Assembly: GCF_003255815.1 (NCBI RefSeq)
Contig: NC_037670.1
Location: 60,524,960-60,588,959 of the forward strand
Source: Theropithecus gelada
Lineage: Eukaryota > Chordata > Mammalia > Primates > Cercopithecidae
Direction: 5' to 3'
Length of the DNA: 64,000 nt
Within the stretch, counting starts at the first letter, position 1. Each line of letters opens with the position of its first letter. The notes beneath the pieces are model-generated. The model saw only the letters and a list, made by a program, of their open reading frames with translations. It was not told the DNA's origin and searched no databases. The translations under genes and the position numbers were made by a program. Below, one piece after another: positions 35,922 to 48,328 of this stretch.

Positions 35922-36173
35922 ACAATGAGATCACTTGGACTCAGGAAGGGGAACATCACACACCGGGGCCTATCATGGGGAGGGGGAGGGGGGAGGGATT
36001 GCATTGGGAGTTATACCTGATGTAAATGACGAGTTGATGGATGCAGCAGACCAACATGGCACAAGTATACATATGTAACAAACCTGCACGTTATGCACAT
36101 GTACCCTACAACTTAAAGTATAATAATAATAAATAAATTAAAAAATAAAAAAAAATAAAAAAAGAAAATTTGG

Positions 36174-37165
36174 TGCATTAGATTAGACAATTTTTTTTCC
36201 CATCGTTGAGTTAAAAGCACTTTCAATAATTCTTAAAATAGGACGTACTTGGATAATTGTGCTTTGTACATGAACATGATCTTTAATTAAGTTTCCTATT
36301 AAGTGGGATTGATTATTCAGGGCATATTTTCATATTTTTATCTGTCTCAGTTTTCTGGATACAATGCCAACCATGGCATATGTAGATTTCTCTTAATAGA
36401 TCTATAATGGAGCTTTAGTATAAACTCTAAATAGTTTTGTTTTCCATTCTAATTGTAAATTAGAATGTCCAAATCACTTTGTATTTTTAATTGATCTTTT
36501 TTAAATTTTAGCCTGTGATCTGTGGAGCTTATAAACTACAATGATATTTTGAAATGGGATGAGGTTTATTTCTTGAATAACATAAAAAAATTGTTAGTTT
36601 TAGGAAAATTAAAAATGACTCAAGACAATTTATTGACAAAAGCAAAATTGAAATTATTATATTTATGGTTTTGTTTTGTTTACAAGTCTAGAATATTTTA
36701 TTGCATTGTCAATACATAACATAGACAAATATGCTAATGAATAATAAGTTTAATACCTTGCACCATTAGTTAGCTAAGTCATTTCCTCTTCCTAAATATC
36801 AGATTTAGTAACAAATGGCTAATATGTGAACTTTATGTTACAAAATATTAATAGCTAATGTCATTTCTAAATGAGAAGTAAATACAAGAACTTATGGAGA
36901 AAAAAGGTAAGTAGAAAATGAATTTTAATATTCATATCAACTTCAGTTATCAAATTTACAATTAAAGAGCACATGCTGTAAATTAATATAATATGTGTTT
37001 TATTGAATAACCTTTGAAAGAGATCTTAATGTTGGTGATATATAGAATTGATTGGACAAAATATTTTTGTTTCCTCTTTTACATTAAGCACTTACTTTGC
37101 TGAGAAGAATTTCCTATCTGTACATTGTACACTGTAAAATTAATTGGTAAACATTTTCACTTGAT
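36174..37165. other. AT-rich intergenic DNA, nothing recognised
   Basis: Flank of the full-length L1, with no gene, RNA or repeat that I can name. Confidence 0.45.
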
Positions 37166-37167
37166 GA

Positions 37168-37265
37168 ATGATGAACAGCACAGATTGGCGATTAAGAGCA
37201 TGAACTCTTGAACCAGGCTGCGTACAGCCACATGTTGTTCTGCTACTTATAAGCTACAGGGCCAC
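37168..37265 (+). mobile_element. MIR SINE fragment
   Basis: Plus-strand MIR 5' half: 'cagattggcgattaagagc', 'gaactcttgaaccaggctg', then 'ctgctacttataagcta'. The order and spacing follow the MIR consensus. Confidence 0.7.
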
Positions 37266-37897
37266 CATGGGAGTTTTGTTTTAGCTCACTGCCATCTCAG
37301 ATTCAAACTCATGAAATTTTGTGAAGAGAGTACATTGAAGAAAATATGTAGTCTTTAAATACTTATATTAGTAAAGCTAGAACACTAATATTAATGATTT
37401 AATCATTCAACTTTGAAAGATAAAAAATAATTTACTTAATCCCAAAAATTAAAGACATGAAAATGTATAAACTAAAATTAATAATATTGACAATAATCAT
37501 GTAACAGAGGGGATCAACAAAGTAAATGTATGTTCTTTTATTTTTGAAAATACAAATAGCAGTGAAAAGTCTGTAGAAAACTTCCCAAAAAAAGAAGAGA
37601 GAAAGAAGGAACAAATTAACACATAATATAGAATGAAAAAAGAGGATAGAAATATAAATAATGTGGATATTAAAAATGATTATTAGATGTTATGAACAAC
37701 TCTGGGTTAAATTCTCATCTTATTTACTAAAAATAACTTAAGAAAGAAATGCTGAATCAACTAGTAACCATGGAAGGCATTGAATTCTTAAAATTAATTG
37801 AAAATCTTCCCAGAAAGAAGTCACCAGATCATACAGTTCTTTAAGTAAGTTCCAAAAACTTTGAAGAAATTCTCCTAATAAAAAATTGCAGAATATA

Positions 37898-38244
37898 CAG
37901 ATGCTCTTCAGCTTACCGTGGGGTTACTTCTCGATAAACCCATAATAAATTAAAAATATCATAAGTAGAAAGAGCATTTGATCCACCTTGCCTGCTGACT
38001 ATCACAGCTTGGCCTAGTCTGCCTTGAATCGCTCAGAACACTCACAGTAGTGCACAGTACCCTGGAGAGCATCAGGCATCCGGGCTTCTGACCATATGGC
38101 TGACTAAGCTGTGGCTCACTTTGTGAGAGTGTTAGCCTTTGGCTTATCACTAGCCACCAAAAATATCAAAATTCGAAGCACAATTTCTAATTAACGCTTT
38201 TAAACCGTCTTAAAGTCCAAAAATGGTAAGTCCAGGACCATCTG
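37898..38244. mobile_element. Nonautonomous DNA transposon, Tigger/mariner-like
   Basis: A 347-bp element with terminal inverted repeats: the left end cagatgctcttcagcttacc matches the complement of the right end (38225-38244). TA dinucleotides flank both ends (37896-37897 and 38245-38246), the duplication produced by Tc1/mariner/pogo transposases. It encodes no transposase. The 63-aa minus frame inside is chance. The family name is uncertain. Confidence 0.75.
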
Positions 38245-38246
38245 TA

Positions 38247-40984
38247 CTTAAATAAACACAAAATACAAACAAACTTAAGTCACAATCTAAATAGCAAAAC
38301 CACAGGTATTATTTTTTTAAATGGATAATTATAGAAAAAAATCCTAAAAGAAATATCACCAAATAAATTCCAGATTAATACATTTTGTCAGATTTTAAAG
38401 TTTAGAAAATAATTTCTAAATAGTATGTTAATCATTTAAAATACAGTATAGTTTTCTACATAGAAGAAAAGAATTATTCAGTAGTATGCCATTTAAATTC
38501 ATGATGTCAATTTTGAGCAAAATAGGAATGAAGAAAAATACTTTAACCTGATAATGGACATTTACAGTATAGTTTGTAGTAAGCACCATATTTACTGATG
38601 AGGGTTAATGCATTCCTTTTAAGATCTGGAAATTACAAATATGACTGCCCTTATCCTTTTGATTAAGCACCGCAATAGCACTCCAGCTATACAGTAAGAG
38701 AAGGGGGAAAAAAAAAAAACAGTGTAAGGATTGAGAAATTGTTACCACAACACCAGTCTAGGTCCTGCTGCTCACCTCTCAGAAAGCCAATCACTAAGAC
38801 AACAAGCATTACTGGATAAAAATGCTTTCATCTGTTGCTACATTCAAGTGGATAGGAGATCAGTCTCAAATCCACCTCGCTGACCAACTAAAATTGGGGG
38901 TTTATATAGCAAGGAAGAAATGTAACTACATGTAGGTAAAGAGGAATTAGGGAGTGGTAAAGTAATCATGAGGGATGAGGGGTCTGTCTTCTGGTCTGGA
39001 TGTGATGATCTGAGGAGTTTCAGTTCTTTGATACGGTCTGGGAGCCTTACGGTCAGCTTCCTGAGGAAGGAATTCAGGTAAGAAAAATGTAGGTTTCAGG
39101 CTTTAAGACTGGGAAGGTCAAATTATATGCTTCAATAAACAACAAACAAAATTCTATGGGATAATTGGAGCAGCCTCAAAACAACAAACAAAACAATTGC
39201 TTTAAATAGCTCAACTATTGTTTTCATATATTCTCAAAATAATTATTAGTAACTAATGTATTTTACTCCATTGCTCATTAATTTTAAAAAAATTCTGGAG
39301 CACCTTTTACAATGGCAAGCACACAGCAAACAAAGTAGAATAGCCATGCTTATGAGGACTATATTATTTATAGACTTAAATAATAAAGCCACTTAAATTT
39401 TATATTAGAAGATAATAAATATAGTGGAGAAAACCACACAAAACATCAATAACAAACAAGACAACAGAGTAGGGTAATGCGATCATGAATGTCATAGAGT
39501 GAGGTAGGGATTTTAAATAGGAAAAAAACCCAATGAATAACGACATTCAAACAAATCTGTGAACAAAGTGAGGGAAATAGAAATGAAGTGGTCTGGGGAA
39601 ATGACGTGCCAAGCAAAAACAAAAGAACTGAAAGACCCTGAGCCAAACTGGGTCAAACCCCCATCATGATGAAGAACAGTGAAAGAGGAGGGAGGGGGAG
39701 AGAATAGTATGTGATGAAGAATTCCCCAGGGCCATACATGTGCAGCCTTCTAGATGATAGGAACTTGGCATTCATTCAGAGTGAAATAGGGGACCTGTGA
39801 AAATTTGGACTAGGTAAAATGACACAATCTAACATCGCAGTAAAAGAAACAAGCTCACAATGGAAACTGGAAGAAAAGTCAACAAAAAATTTCAGAATGT
39901 TGGTGTGAGGTAATGGTAGCTTAGAACAGGGAACAACATAGAGTTTGTGATAGATTTTGAAACTAGAACCAATAGAATTTCTTGATACATTAGGTGTGGC
40001 AGTGATGCACAGGGAGATTCAATATTTTAAAATATAAAATTTTCCAAAATTAATTGATACATTCAAAATAATTCCAATTAAAATAACAAGAGACCTTTTG
40101 GGAGACTGGAAATTACAAGCTGCTTCTGGATAATGTAGAAGAACTAAAAGCCTAGAAGGAAAAACTTAGTCCTGAAGCAGAAGCACAAGATGAGAGAAGG
40201 GGGTGTGTTACAATGCAATGAGAATCATAACAGTTCTAGAAATGCAGAGTGTTACTGGCTGAGTGATAGCAAAGTCATTGGAATAGAAAAGTGAGCCTCA
40301 AAGAGACCAGTGAAAATTAGTTAATAATGAAGCTAACATTGCATGTTAGGAGAAAGCAAGAATAATTAATGAATAATGGTAGAACAATTGGTTCTCAATA
40401 TTGAAAATGAATTAAAACAATTCCATCATGTACAATATAAAAAATAAATTTACAGTGCATTAGAGACTTATAGGTAAGAAGAAAAGCTGTAAATATTTTT
40501 AAAATGTCATTTGACCTTAGGGTGGAGATTTATTAACTAAAACTTGAAGAATATAAATCATTGAGAAGATTGATAAACTCAGCACCATAAAATCAAGTAC
40601 TACTGCTCATTAAAGGATACCATTATGAAAATGAAAAAATAATATGCAAACATGGAGACTATAAATATAAAGCAGAAAAAATCAGTATCCAAAATATGTA
40701 CATAGCATTTACAAAACATTAAGAAGCAAATACTCCAAAAGAAATAAAAATCATTAGGCATTTTACTGAAAACAAAACATAAGTGACTTTACTAGTCACT
40801 GAAACGTTGGTTAACTTTTGTGAGTCTTATAGAAGAATATGAATATTACATTATCATATGATAGAGAGTATAAATCTTATTCACTACTGGTAAGAATGTA
40901 AATAATAACCACTTTGAGAAGCTTTTAGGCATTTCCATAAAGTTCAGAGGCATGTATCTTGCCACTCAGTAAATTAGCTCTTAA
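38247..40984. other. Intergenic DNA, probably decayed repeats
   Basis: 38750-39150 has an LTR-like feel (less AT-rich, 'gggtttatatagcaagg') but no clear ends. About 39760-40010 resembles a known old mammalian interspersed repeat ('gaggtaatggtagcttaga', 'tttgaaactagaaccaata') whose class I cannot state. No gene is supported. Confidence 0.4.
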
Positions 40985-41195
40985 TATGCCTTAGAACTGG
41001 GTTTCTAAATAGTGGTTCCAGTGACATTTTGGGCTGGAGAATTCTTTGCTGGGGTAGAGACTGTTTTGTATATTGAAGGATGTTTAGCAGTGTCCCTCCT
41101 CTCCACCAACTAGATGCCAGCCACATTCTCCAGACAGGACAATCTGGAATGCCTACACACATTGCCAAATGTCCCTGGATGGATAAACTTGCCCC
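40985..41195 (-). mobile_element. MER5A-like hAT element, inverted
   Basis: Minus-strand MER5A/B-type MITE. The plus strand reads 'gggtttctaaatagtgg', 'gacattttgggctggaga', 'gaaggatgtttagcagtgt', 'ccaactagatgccag' and 'cattgccaaatgtccc', the complement of the MER5A consensus in order. It is nonautonomous with no coding function; the 89-aa frame here is chance. Confidence 0.8.
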
Positions 41196-41516
41196 AACGT
41201 AAGGAGAAACCTCTGTAGAGAAGTTTCTGGAGAGGAACTTCAAAATGTTTAAGATGTAAAGACAAAATTGTTTCTCGCAACAACACTACTTGTAACACCA
41301 AAAACCTAGAATTAAACCAAGTGTCTATTACAGCACAGGTAATTATGGTATTTTCATACTATGTGTAAAACTATGCAAAAGTACAAATGAGTGACATCCA
41401 GCGACACTCCTCATGTTGCTACATTTCCGGAAGAATATTAACTGAAGAAAGGCAGTCACAGAGTAATATAATTAATATGATTCAATATGCATACATTATA
41501 AAAACAAACACAATTA

Positions 41517-41816
41517 GGCCGGGCGCGGTGGCTCAAGCCTGTAATCCCAGCACTTTGGGAGGCCGAGACGGGTGGATCACGAGATCAGGAGATCGAGACC
41601 ATCCTGGCTAACACGGTGAAACCCCGTCTCTACTAAAAAATACAAAAAACTAGCCGGGCGAGGTGGTGGGCGCCTGTAGTCCCAGCTACTCGGGAGGCTG
41701 AGGCAGGAGAATGGCGTAAACCCGGGAGGCGGAGCTTGCAGTGAGCTGAGATCCGGCCACTGCACTCCAGCCTGGGGGACAGAGCAAGACTCCGTCTCAA
41801 AAAAAAAAAAAAAAAA
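41517..41816 (+). mobile_element. AluY, Old World monkey type (AluYR-like)
   Basis: Complete plus-strand AluY, with an A tail ending at 41816. The 10-bp flanks acacaattag at 41508-41517 and 41818-41827 are a target duplication; the last G overlaps the Alu start. It carries the same 'gatccggccactgcactcc' right arm as the copies at 16948 and 51781. The divergence is very low. Confidence 0.95.
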
Positions 41817-42047
41817 TACACAATTAGAAAATATATTCAAAAATTTTTAAATGTACGGAAAAATAAAAAGAAACCCCAAGCAACTATGGACAAAATTAAG
41901 GTAATAAAGACAATTCAAGAATAAGGTTTATTATTTTTGAGGAAGACTAAGCAGGGGTGGGAGAGACAAAGATGATGGCCTTGGTAATTTTCTTAGGCTG
42001 GGCTAGGGAGGGGAAGATACTGCTGTACATTTTATCATTTTCTGCAT

Positions 42048-42235
42048 ACCAGTGGTTCTAAACTGGGCAAAATTTATTCCCCCAAATAAATACTTGGAAA
42101 TGTCTAAAACCATCTCGGGTCATCACAACTAGGTATAGGGGAGTGCTATTGGCAGCTAGTGGAAAGAGGCTAGGGAATGCACCAATCACACACAATGCAA
42201 AATGTCAATAATGTTGAGGCTGAGAGATTCTCTCT
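42048..42235 (+). mobile_element. MER5A-like hAT element
   Basis: Plus-strand MER5A: 'ccagtggttctaaactggg', 'atacttggaaatgtctaaa', 'tcatcacaactaggtat', 'gggagtgctattggcagc', 'aatgtcaataatgttgagg'. It lies opposite in orientation to the copy at 40985-41195, with an AluY between them. Confidence 0.82.
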
Positions 42236-42569
42236 TAGACTTTACAAATATGTTGTACTGTGCTGAAATTAATCATATTTAATAAAAATACATATTACAC
42301 AATGTATTATGAAACAAATTTACTGCTTTATTTAAAATCCTATAGAAGTAAAAAAAATCCAAAGTGAGATTTTTCTGGCCCTCTGATTTCAGGAAGATAT
42401 GTAAGAGAAATTTTTATATAAGTATTGTTCCATATAAGTTTGCATCTTTAATTGTAGAGGATATCACACAAGAAAATTTCTGCCAGTAGCAAACGTACCA
42501 TAGAGCCCCAAAAGATACCACAACAAGCCATTGTGTACCTCCCCCCATGACAAACATTAATGTATAAAT

Positions 42570-42725
42570 TATTTTGATGCCTGTCCTTCCTCTGTTAGAA
42601 TTTAAGATCCATAAGGACAGGCACCACAGATACTCTATTCACCACTGAGTTTTTTAGCATTTAACATAGTTTCTTGCACTATCAGGAACTTGCAAATATT
42701 TATTGATAAATGAATGAATGAATAA
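42570..42725 (+). mobile_element. LINE2 (L2) 3' end
   Basis: Plus-strand L2 3' UTR: 'agaatttaagatccataagg', 'acaggcaccacagatact', 'agcatttaacatagttt', and the end 'attgataaatgaatgaatga'. This matches the L2 tail with its tga(at)gaa repeat. Confidence 0.8.
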
Positions 42726-42887
42726 AGTCAACCTGCAAGCTCTGCATTGGGAAAAAATTTCAAAAGATACATCAAATGCAACCTAGGAAAAACTGGTGAG
42801 TGACGAGAAGTTTGTTTATGGAAACTGAAACATGCCTTTAATTTGGGGTTTCAGAAAGCTTTTGAATAACAGATGTTCACCACATTT

Positions 42888-42965
42888 GCTCATTCATCCA
42901 CTTTTTCAGGTAACAAGCATTTTCTGAGCCCCTGCTATATGCTAAGTAGCCTCATGAACACTGGA
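42888..42965 (-). mobile_element. LINE2 3' end fragment, inverted (weak)
   Basis: The short stretch 'ctcattcatccac...aagcattttctgagcccctgctatatgc' resembles the complement of an L2 tail ('gagcacctactatgtgcc'). Confidence 0.45.
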
Positions 42966-44965
42966 AATGGGTTGTCACATGAAATAGCCTATATTTGGTC
43001 AGTTGACAACTGACTGGGATTGGTATATTGCTGAAGGTAAACTTCCCTTTGTGAAAATTAGAAAGTACCATGCCATTATGTTCTTTTTGCTGAAATCAGT
43101 GAGCTGTTTCTCCTGATTTTTCTCCAGAAAGTAAGAGTATGGTATTTCTGAAATATCGTAAGTACTTTTTTTCTACTTGAATATAAGTGGAGACATACAG
43201 AAGGTGGAGCAGTTAGAACATCCATTTAGTCTCCATGGAGGACTCCATTAGCCAAGGAACTCTCCGCTGGTAGCTTGAAAGAATTTCATTCTATGTATAT
43301 AAATCTAAGCACTGCACCTCAAGGGAAGTTCATACCGACTGTAAATAAAATCCAATTGTGTGTCATGCTGCAAATTAATCCCCAACAATCTGAGATCTTG
43401 CAGTACACTAAGATGTTTCACTAGGACTTTTCTTGCATTAAAGACAGTGAAAAAAATATGAAAAATTATAGTCAATTGTGCCACGTCTATATACAAATGA
43501 TCAAAAACTAAGACTGTGAGAGCGCTCTGCTTCAGATGGAAAACAGCAGAAACCCTCTTATTGGGTAACAACAAAAAAAGGATATGCTACGATAATCAAA
43601 ATCTATATGAAGTAAATATACTTGAGGATCCCAAACATGCCAAAGTAATCAAATTACAACTAAAATCATTTCTGCGACTTTTATAGTGGTCTAGGAAAAT
43701 ACTTTTATTTTACTTTTTAGAAATCCTAGTGAAAGAAATTTTTAAAATTCATGTGATATTATTAAATGCTTTGGAAAGTTGGGATTATTATTTATTATTT
43801 CATTTGGAGAAAGCTGTTAATGCTAATGATGTATGTTGAGGCTAAACAAATCATTTTGTGACAGCAAAGGTGCAGTTTCCTAGAGTGGAAGATTTACAAT
43901 TTGATCACATTTTCTATTTTTGACATGGAGAGACTTTTCTTTATTTCTGGGCTTTTAGAAACTGTGACCCTGTGATCTTTCAACTTTGGGGAACACTTGA
44001 AATGAAAGCACAAAAGTGGTTTCTTATTGAACCTAGTCAAATCATCCAAGTGTCCTGATGGGTCTCCCAAGATCCTTGTAATGGATTTGTCAGTGGTAGA
44101 ATCTATTAGCAGAAGTCACTCTGGATCCCCAGTGAAATGAGGCTATTGTTGCTCAAATACATTTATTTCCTAATAGAAAATTTAACATGTATCTTTAGTA
44201 GTAACACAGCACATATAAGCCTTTTTTTAATGTTTTTGTGTAAATGTTACACGTCAATTTATCTTTGAAAATATCAGGCTATGATCTATATCTAGAATTG
44301 CTTATATATTTCTTCCAAAATGGAAAGTTAAAATTCCAGGAAATGAAATAGAATTAAAAAGGGAATGTTACAATTTTAAGACGAGAAAAGAAACTACTAT
44401 TGGGAATTATGGACTCTTTCATTTAAGAAATGTGAAGTGCTTCATCTTGGCCACCATGCCTTTTGCTGGTCTCACTGCTGAGCCAAGCATTCTGTGAGCC
44501 AGGAGCCAGCATAGTCACCTGTGCAGCACCCTTCATGCTCTTGTGCAGGGAGGCCTGCCAGCAGCCCTCTGGGCTTCATCTCAGAACTATTAGAATGCAA
44601 TTAGGGAAATCATTAGACCTCAGTTGAGAGCCAAGTTGGGACTTCAGATGCTTGTCAAATACTGATTCCTCTGGGATAGAACTGCTCCCTGAATCATCAG
44701 GCCACCTCCAGACTTCAGGCATAACCCTTAAAGAGCTAGTCCTCTAGCAGGCAGGCTTTTGAAAATGCCTTACATAAATGTTGTCAGATGAGGTATTTTA
44801 AAATTAAGTCATTTTAGAGGGGAAATGACAGACTCTGCCTCTATTAAATGTTTGGAGAAATGTCCTTATTCAGGACTGAATATATCGCCTCCAGTTTACA
44901 GGACCAGCCCATTAACTGCTAGGAAGGAGGCAAGCTGGCCATGGTGCTTCCACCACATCCATTTA
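42966..44965. other. Intergenic DNA, nothing recognised
   Basis: AT-rich with small frames (89 aa at 43305-43574 on minus, no domain). The part at 44440-44720 is less AT-rich and looks unique. It holds no supported exon. Confidence 0.4.
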
Positions 44966-44998
44966 TATAATAATAATAATAATAATAACAACAACAAT
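44966..44998. repeat. (TAA)n/(ACA)n simple repeat
   Basis: taataataat followed by aacaacaacaa. It gives the Asn-run frame at 44825-45055. Confidence 0.92.
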
Positions 44999-45019
44999 AG
45001 TAATGATGACTATATCTTA

Positions 45020-45150
45020 TGTACAGCTTGCTATATGAGAGTCATTGTACTCTGAGGCTATCAACTCATTTATTCTTCTCAGGTCTGTGAAGCAATATTA
45101 TTGTCCCTAATCAACTATGTGTGACCATGAAGAGGTTGAATCATCTTCAA
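45020..45150 (-). mobile_element. MIR SINE, inverted (weak)
   Basis: Plus strand 'caactcatttattcttctc', 'aagcaatattattgtccc' and 'gaagaggttgaatca' follow the complement of MIR ('aactcatttaatcctcac...attattatcccc...gaggttaagt'). Confidence 0.6.
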
Positions 45151-46189
45151 AAGATTTTACATGGCACAATATGTTAGCTGATATTCACATTCAAGTGTGA
45201 ATTATATCTAACATTCTATCCATGAGCACAGCATTTTATTGTACTTCCTTTGCAGTTCTCATCCTTGATAGCTTCTCTTATCCTTCCTCAGAATCTCTTA
45301 TGCACAGAGATCCACCAGGATTCTCCCCCTCCTCATCCTTCCCTGCACACCCAACATCATTTCCCCCCAGAGCAGAAATGTCATGTCTTTAGGCCGGTTA
45401 CACCTTGGACATTTCTGACTGTTTTGTATTCTAGAAGATCATGTGTGAGCTCCTATGCCTCACTTGTGAACAAACCAAGGAGATGTCTTCTTGAAATCCT
45501 TTATAGTTAAAAAATTCATCACCCTTCTAAACTTTCTTTAGAACTCAGAAGACTATAAACACAAATTATGAAAACTCTGTCATCAAGCTGCTTCCAATTC
45601 CTACACCTTTATGTGATGGATCCTCCCTGCCATCTGTGTAATCATGTTTGACACTTGGTGATGAATCTTTCAGCACTCTCCACCACTCTTTACTCAATTT
45701 CAACTATGGAATCACACCCTATCATTTGTAATTTACATTAGACTTTATTTCTTTTCTGGGGTTTTGTGATTGGTAGCATTTTCTAGCTCGATGTTTATAA
45801 TAAATAGGAAAGCTGTGATTCAAGATGTGTGAGAATGATATTTTTTGACCTTCTTGATTTCATTTTCTTTGGAGCATACGAATCACATAGGAATGATATT
45901 TCAAGATGCAAGACATTTATTCATGTCAGAGTAAGTTAACTAAATTGTATGCAATGCATTGGATCATGCTGGAGACAAAACAGCTGCTGCCACCCGCCCA
46001 CATATTCATGGCCTTTCCTATATCAAATCATTTCTTTTCCATTTAGACCAAGATGTGAAGGAAACAAGAGGGAAAATAAAATGTTGCTTTACATGCTTTA
46101 GACAACATTGGAAATCTATTTTCTAATTTTCGTGTTATTATTATGCGTGTTATCTTGTGACATTTTAGAGACTCCTTTAAATAATAATA
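45151..46189. other. Intergenic DNA, nothing recognised
   Basis: It includes an 86-aa frame at 45250-45510 without a domain. Nothing else is seen. Confidence 0.4.
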
Positions 46190-46410
46190 ACAGGATTTAT
46201 GAACACTACTATATTCTTGGATGGACTTAAGCACTTCACATATATTACCTGGTTTAAGTTTTGAAATAAACCCTTGAAATGTTTACTTTCATCAGTGAAA
46301 CACAAAAGAGATTAAATCCCTTGCCCAAGGTTACACAGCTAGTAATTATTGGAGACAACTCAAATACTTCAGGAATCCAAATTTAAAGCCTCAACTTGTA
46401 ACCTATGCTA
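46190..46410 (-). mobile_element. MIR SINE, inverted
   Basis: The plus strand reads 'agcacttcacatatattac', 'gaaataaacccttgaaatg', 'cccttgcccaaggttacac' and 'agctagtaattattggaga', the complement of MIR over most of its length. Confidence 0.8.
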
Positions 46411-46524
46411 TTTAGATGTTATAAGAGTGATTTGAAATTATCTTGATCTAGTACAACATAGAAGCTTGTGACAAGACCTAAATATTTATAAAATTATTAA
46501 ACCATTTACTTACTTATTTTTAAC

Positions 46525-46665
46525 TTCTCTGTCTCCCTACTGGAATAAAAGGAACAATAGATCATGGATATGTCCATCTTACACCCTCTTCTATTCCCAG
46601 TACTTAAAATAGTGCCATACACATAGTGTGGGCTTGATTAATATTTGTGGACTGAATGAATGAGC
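46525..46665 (+). mobile_element. LINE2 (L2) 3' end
   Basis: Plus-strand L2 tail: 'ctattcccagtacttaaaat', 'agtgccatacacatagtgtg', 'ttaatatttgtggactgaat', ending 'gaatgagc'. Confidence 0.7.
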
Positions 46666-48005
46666 AAATGAAAGAGACATATTTCAAATTCAGGAAGGTG
46701 TCTATGAGGCTGATCATCCTCAGTCAATTTCAGTTAACAGGCTCTGTTGAAATGAAAGATCCAGAACAGACAAGACAACTTTCATCAAGGGTGAAATGTT
46801 TATATTTCATTTTTGTATGCAAAAAACTTGAAATACTTTAGAAAATTAGGAGACATCTCCCTGCTCATTCTATAAATGTTGATTCATATCCATCTGATGT
46901 TGGATGGGGGAGCATTTCATAGCAAACCTGATATAAATTTGTCTGAAAAAAATATTCAGGAGCTCCTTTTTATCTTTGAAATTAAATATATATATATATG
47001 AATCTTTTTATTAAGTTTGCCTGAAAATATTTCTTAGTTTTTAAAGCCAGTTTCTTTATTCAATTTTGCAAAGTATTCTTTAAATATATTTGATTATACT
47101 TCTTTTTCTTTCATAACATATACTATTTTAAAAGTTTTTACATTATAAATATTGATTCTCTTTTCTACTTTACTAACATATCTGAATTTCTGCTAGAGTA
47201 ATTTTTTGTATTGCTGCTTTGTTCTTTTTCTTTCTTCTAAATGTCTGATAAGCCATTTAATTCTAAAAAATTAAAAACAAATTTCAAATAAAACAAATAA
47301 TTCAACCATACTTACATAAAAACCAAAAGCGTCAAAACAATAAGGAAAATACATTAGCAATATAGACTAAAATGACATAAAAATAGTAAAAACTACATGA
47401 GTACAGTGATAAAGTACATCAATTATTATAAAGTAAGCTTGAGAAAAATGCAATATATTTTTTTAGAATTAAAATAACAAAAACCCCTGAGTTTCTTTTT
47501 CTAGATAAAAATCATCACTAACATTTTGAAGTATTTTCTCATCTGTCTCTCACTCTCTCTCTCTCTTCACACCATATATAATTTTGAACCTGCAATAGAG
47601 ATAAATCTGGTTCCTGCATTATTTGACATTATGAAATGAGGTATTCTTCAAAATCTCTAAAAATTATTTGAGAGCTGAATCTTAGTGGTGTTTCCTATGC
47701 TAATGTGTGAATGTATCATTTTGCATAGCCTGGCTTCTCTTGTTAGATATTTATGTAGCTTTGCAGTGTACTATTATAAATGATGATAGATATCCTTGAT
47801 GTAATTTTGACATAGAGTTTTCCTCAGGATAAATTTTGATAAGTTATATTGCCAAGTCAATAACTATACACGTATTTTATGCTTTTGATTCATATAGCCA
47901 AATTTTCTCAAAGGAAGTCATGACAACAATTTCAAAGCCTTGTAAATGACTAAATCACAGTACTCCAAATTATGCTGTGTTATTCTGTCTATAACGGTCT
48001 CCAAT
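46666..48005. other. AT-rich intergenic DNA
   Basis: A short (TA)n at about 46986-46999 and a (TCTC) run near 47545-47566 are the only structures noticed. Confidence 0.45.
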
Positions 48006-48008
48006 ACT

Positions 48009-48328
48009 GCTGCGGTCTGAATGTTTGTGTCCACCCGGCACTCATATGCTGAAATCCTAATCCCTAAGGTGACTATAGTAAGAGCTAAGGCCTTTGGAAG
48101 TTATGATTGAGATCAGTGCCCTTATAAGAGGCCCTTGAGGGCAGGCTGGTCCCTTTGCCATGTGAGGACACAGTGAGAAGACATCCATATATGAAGGAAG
48201 TGGGCTGTCACCAGAACCATGCTGATCGTGGACATTCCAGACTCTACGATAGTAAGAAATAAAATTCTGTTGTTTATAAGCTACCCAGCTTAGTATATGT
48301 TGTTATACAACACGGGTAGACCGAGGCA
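48009..48328 (+). mobile_element. MLT1-type LTR (ERVL-MaLR)
   Basis: Plus-strand MLT1 LTR: 'ctgaatgtttgtgtccac', 'atgctgaaatcctaatccc', 'agtgcccttataagaggcc', 'gccatgtgaggacacagtg', 'gtaagaaataaaattctgtt', 'tataagctacccagc'. It contains the LTR AATAAA. It is diverged and solo, with approximate ends. Confidence 0.82.

Larger units (their letters stand above)
29452..36161 (+). mobile_element. Full-length L1 (L1PA-like), young, with nested LTR
   Basis: Complete plus-strand L1: the 5' end (gggcggagcaagatggcc type) is at about 29452, with the 5' UTR to 31014, ORF1 at 31015-32031, ORF2 at 32095-35921, and a 3' UTR and A-rich tail to 36161. It is flanked by a perfect 12-bp target duplication, aagaaaatttgg, at 29440-29451 and 36162-36173. 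Without the 508-bp LTR and its 5-bp duplication (30338-30850), the element is about 6.2 kb. ORF1 is intact and ORF2 has one frameshift, so decay is slight. It is the best preserved element in the window. The 5' boundary may be off by one base because the duplication ends in G. Confidence 0.97.
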
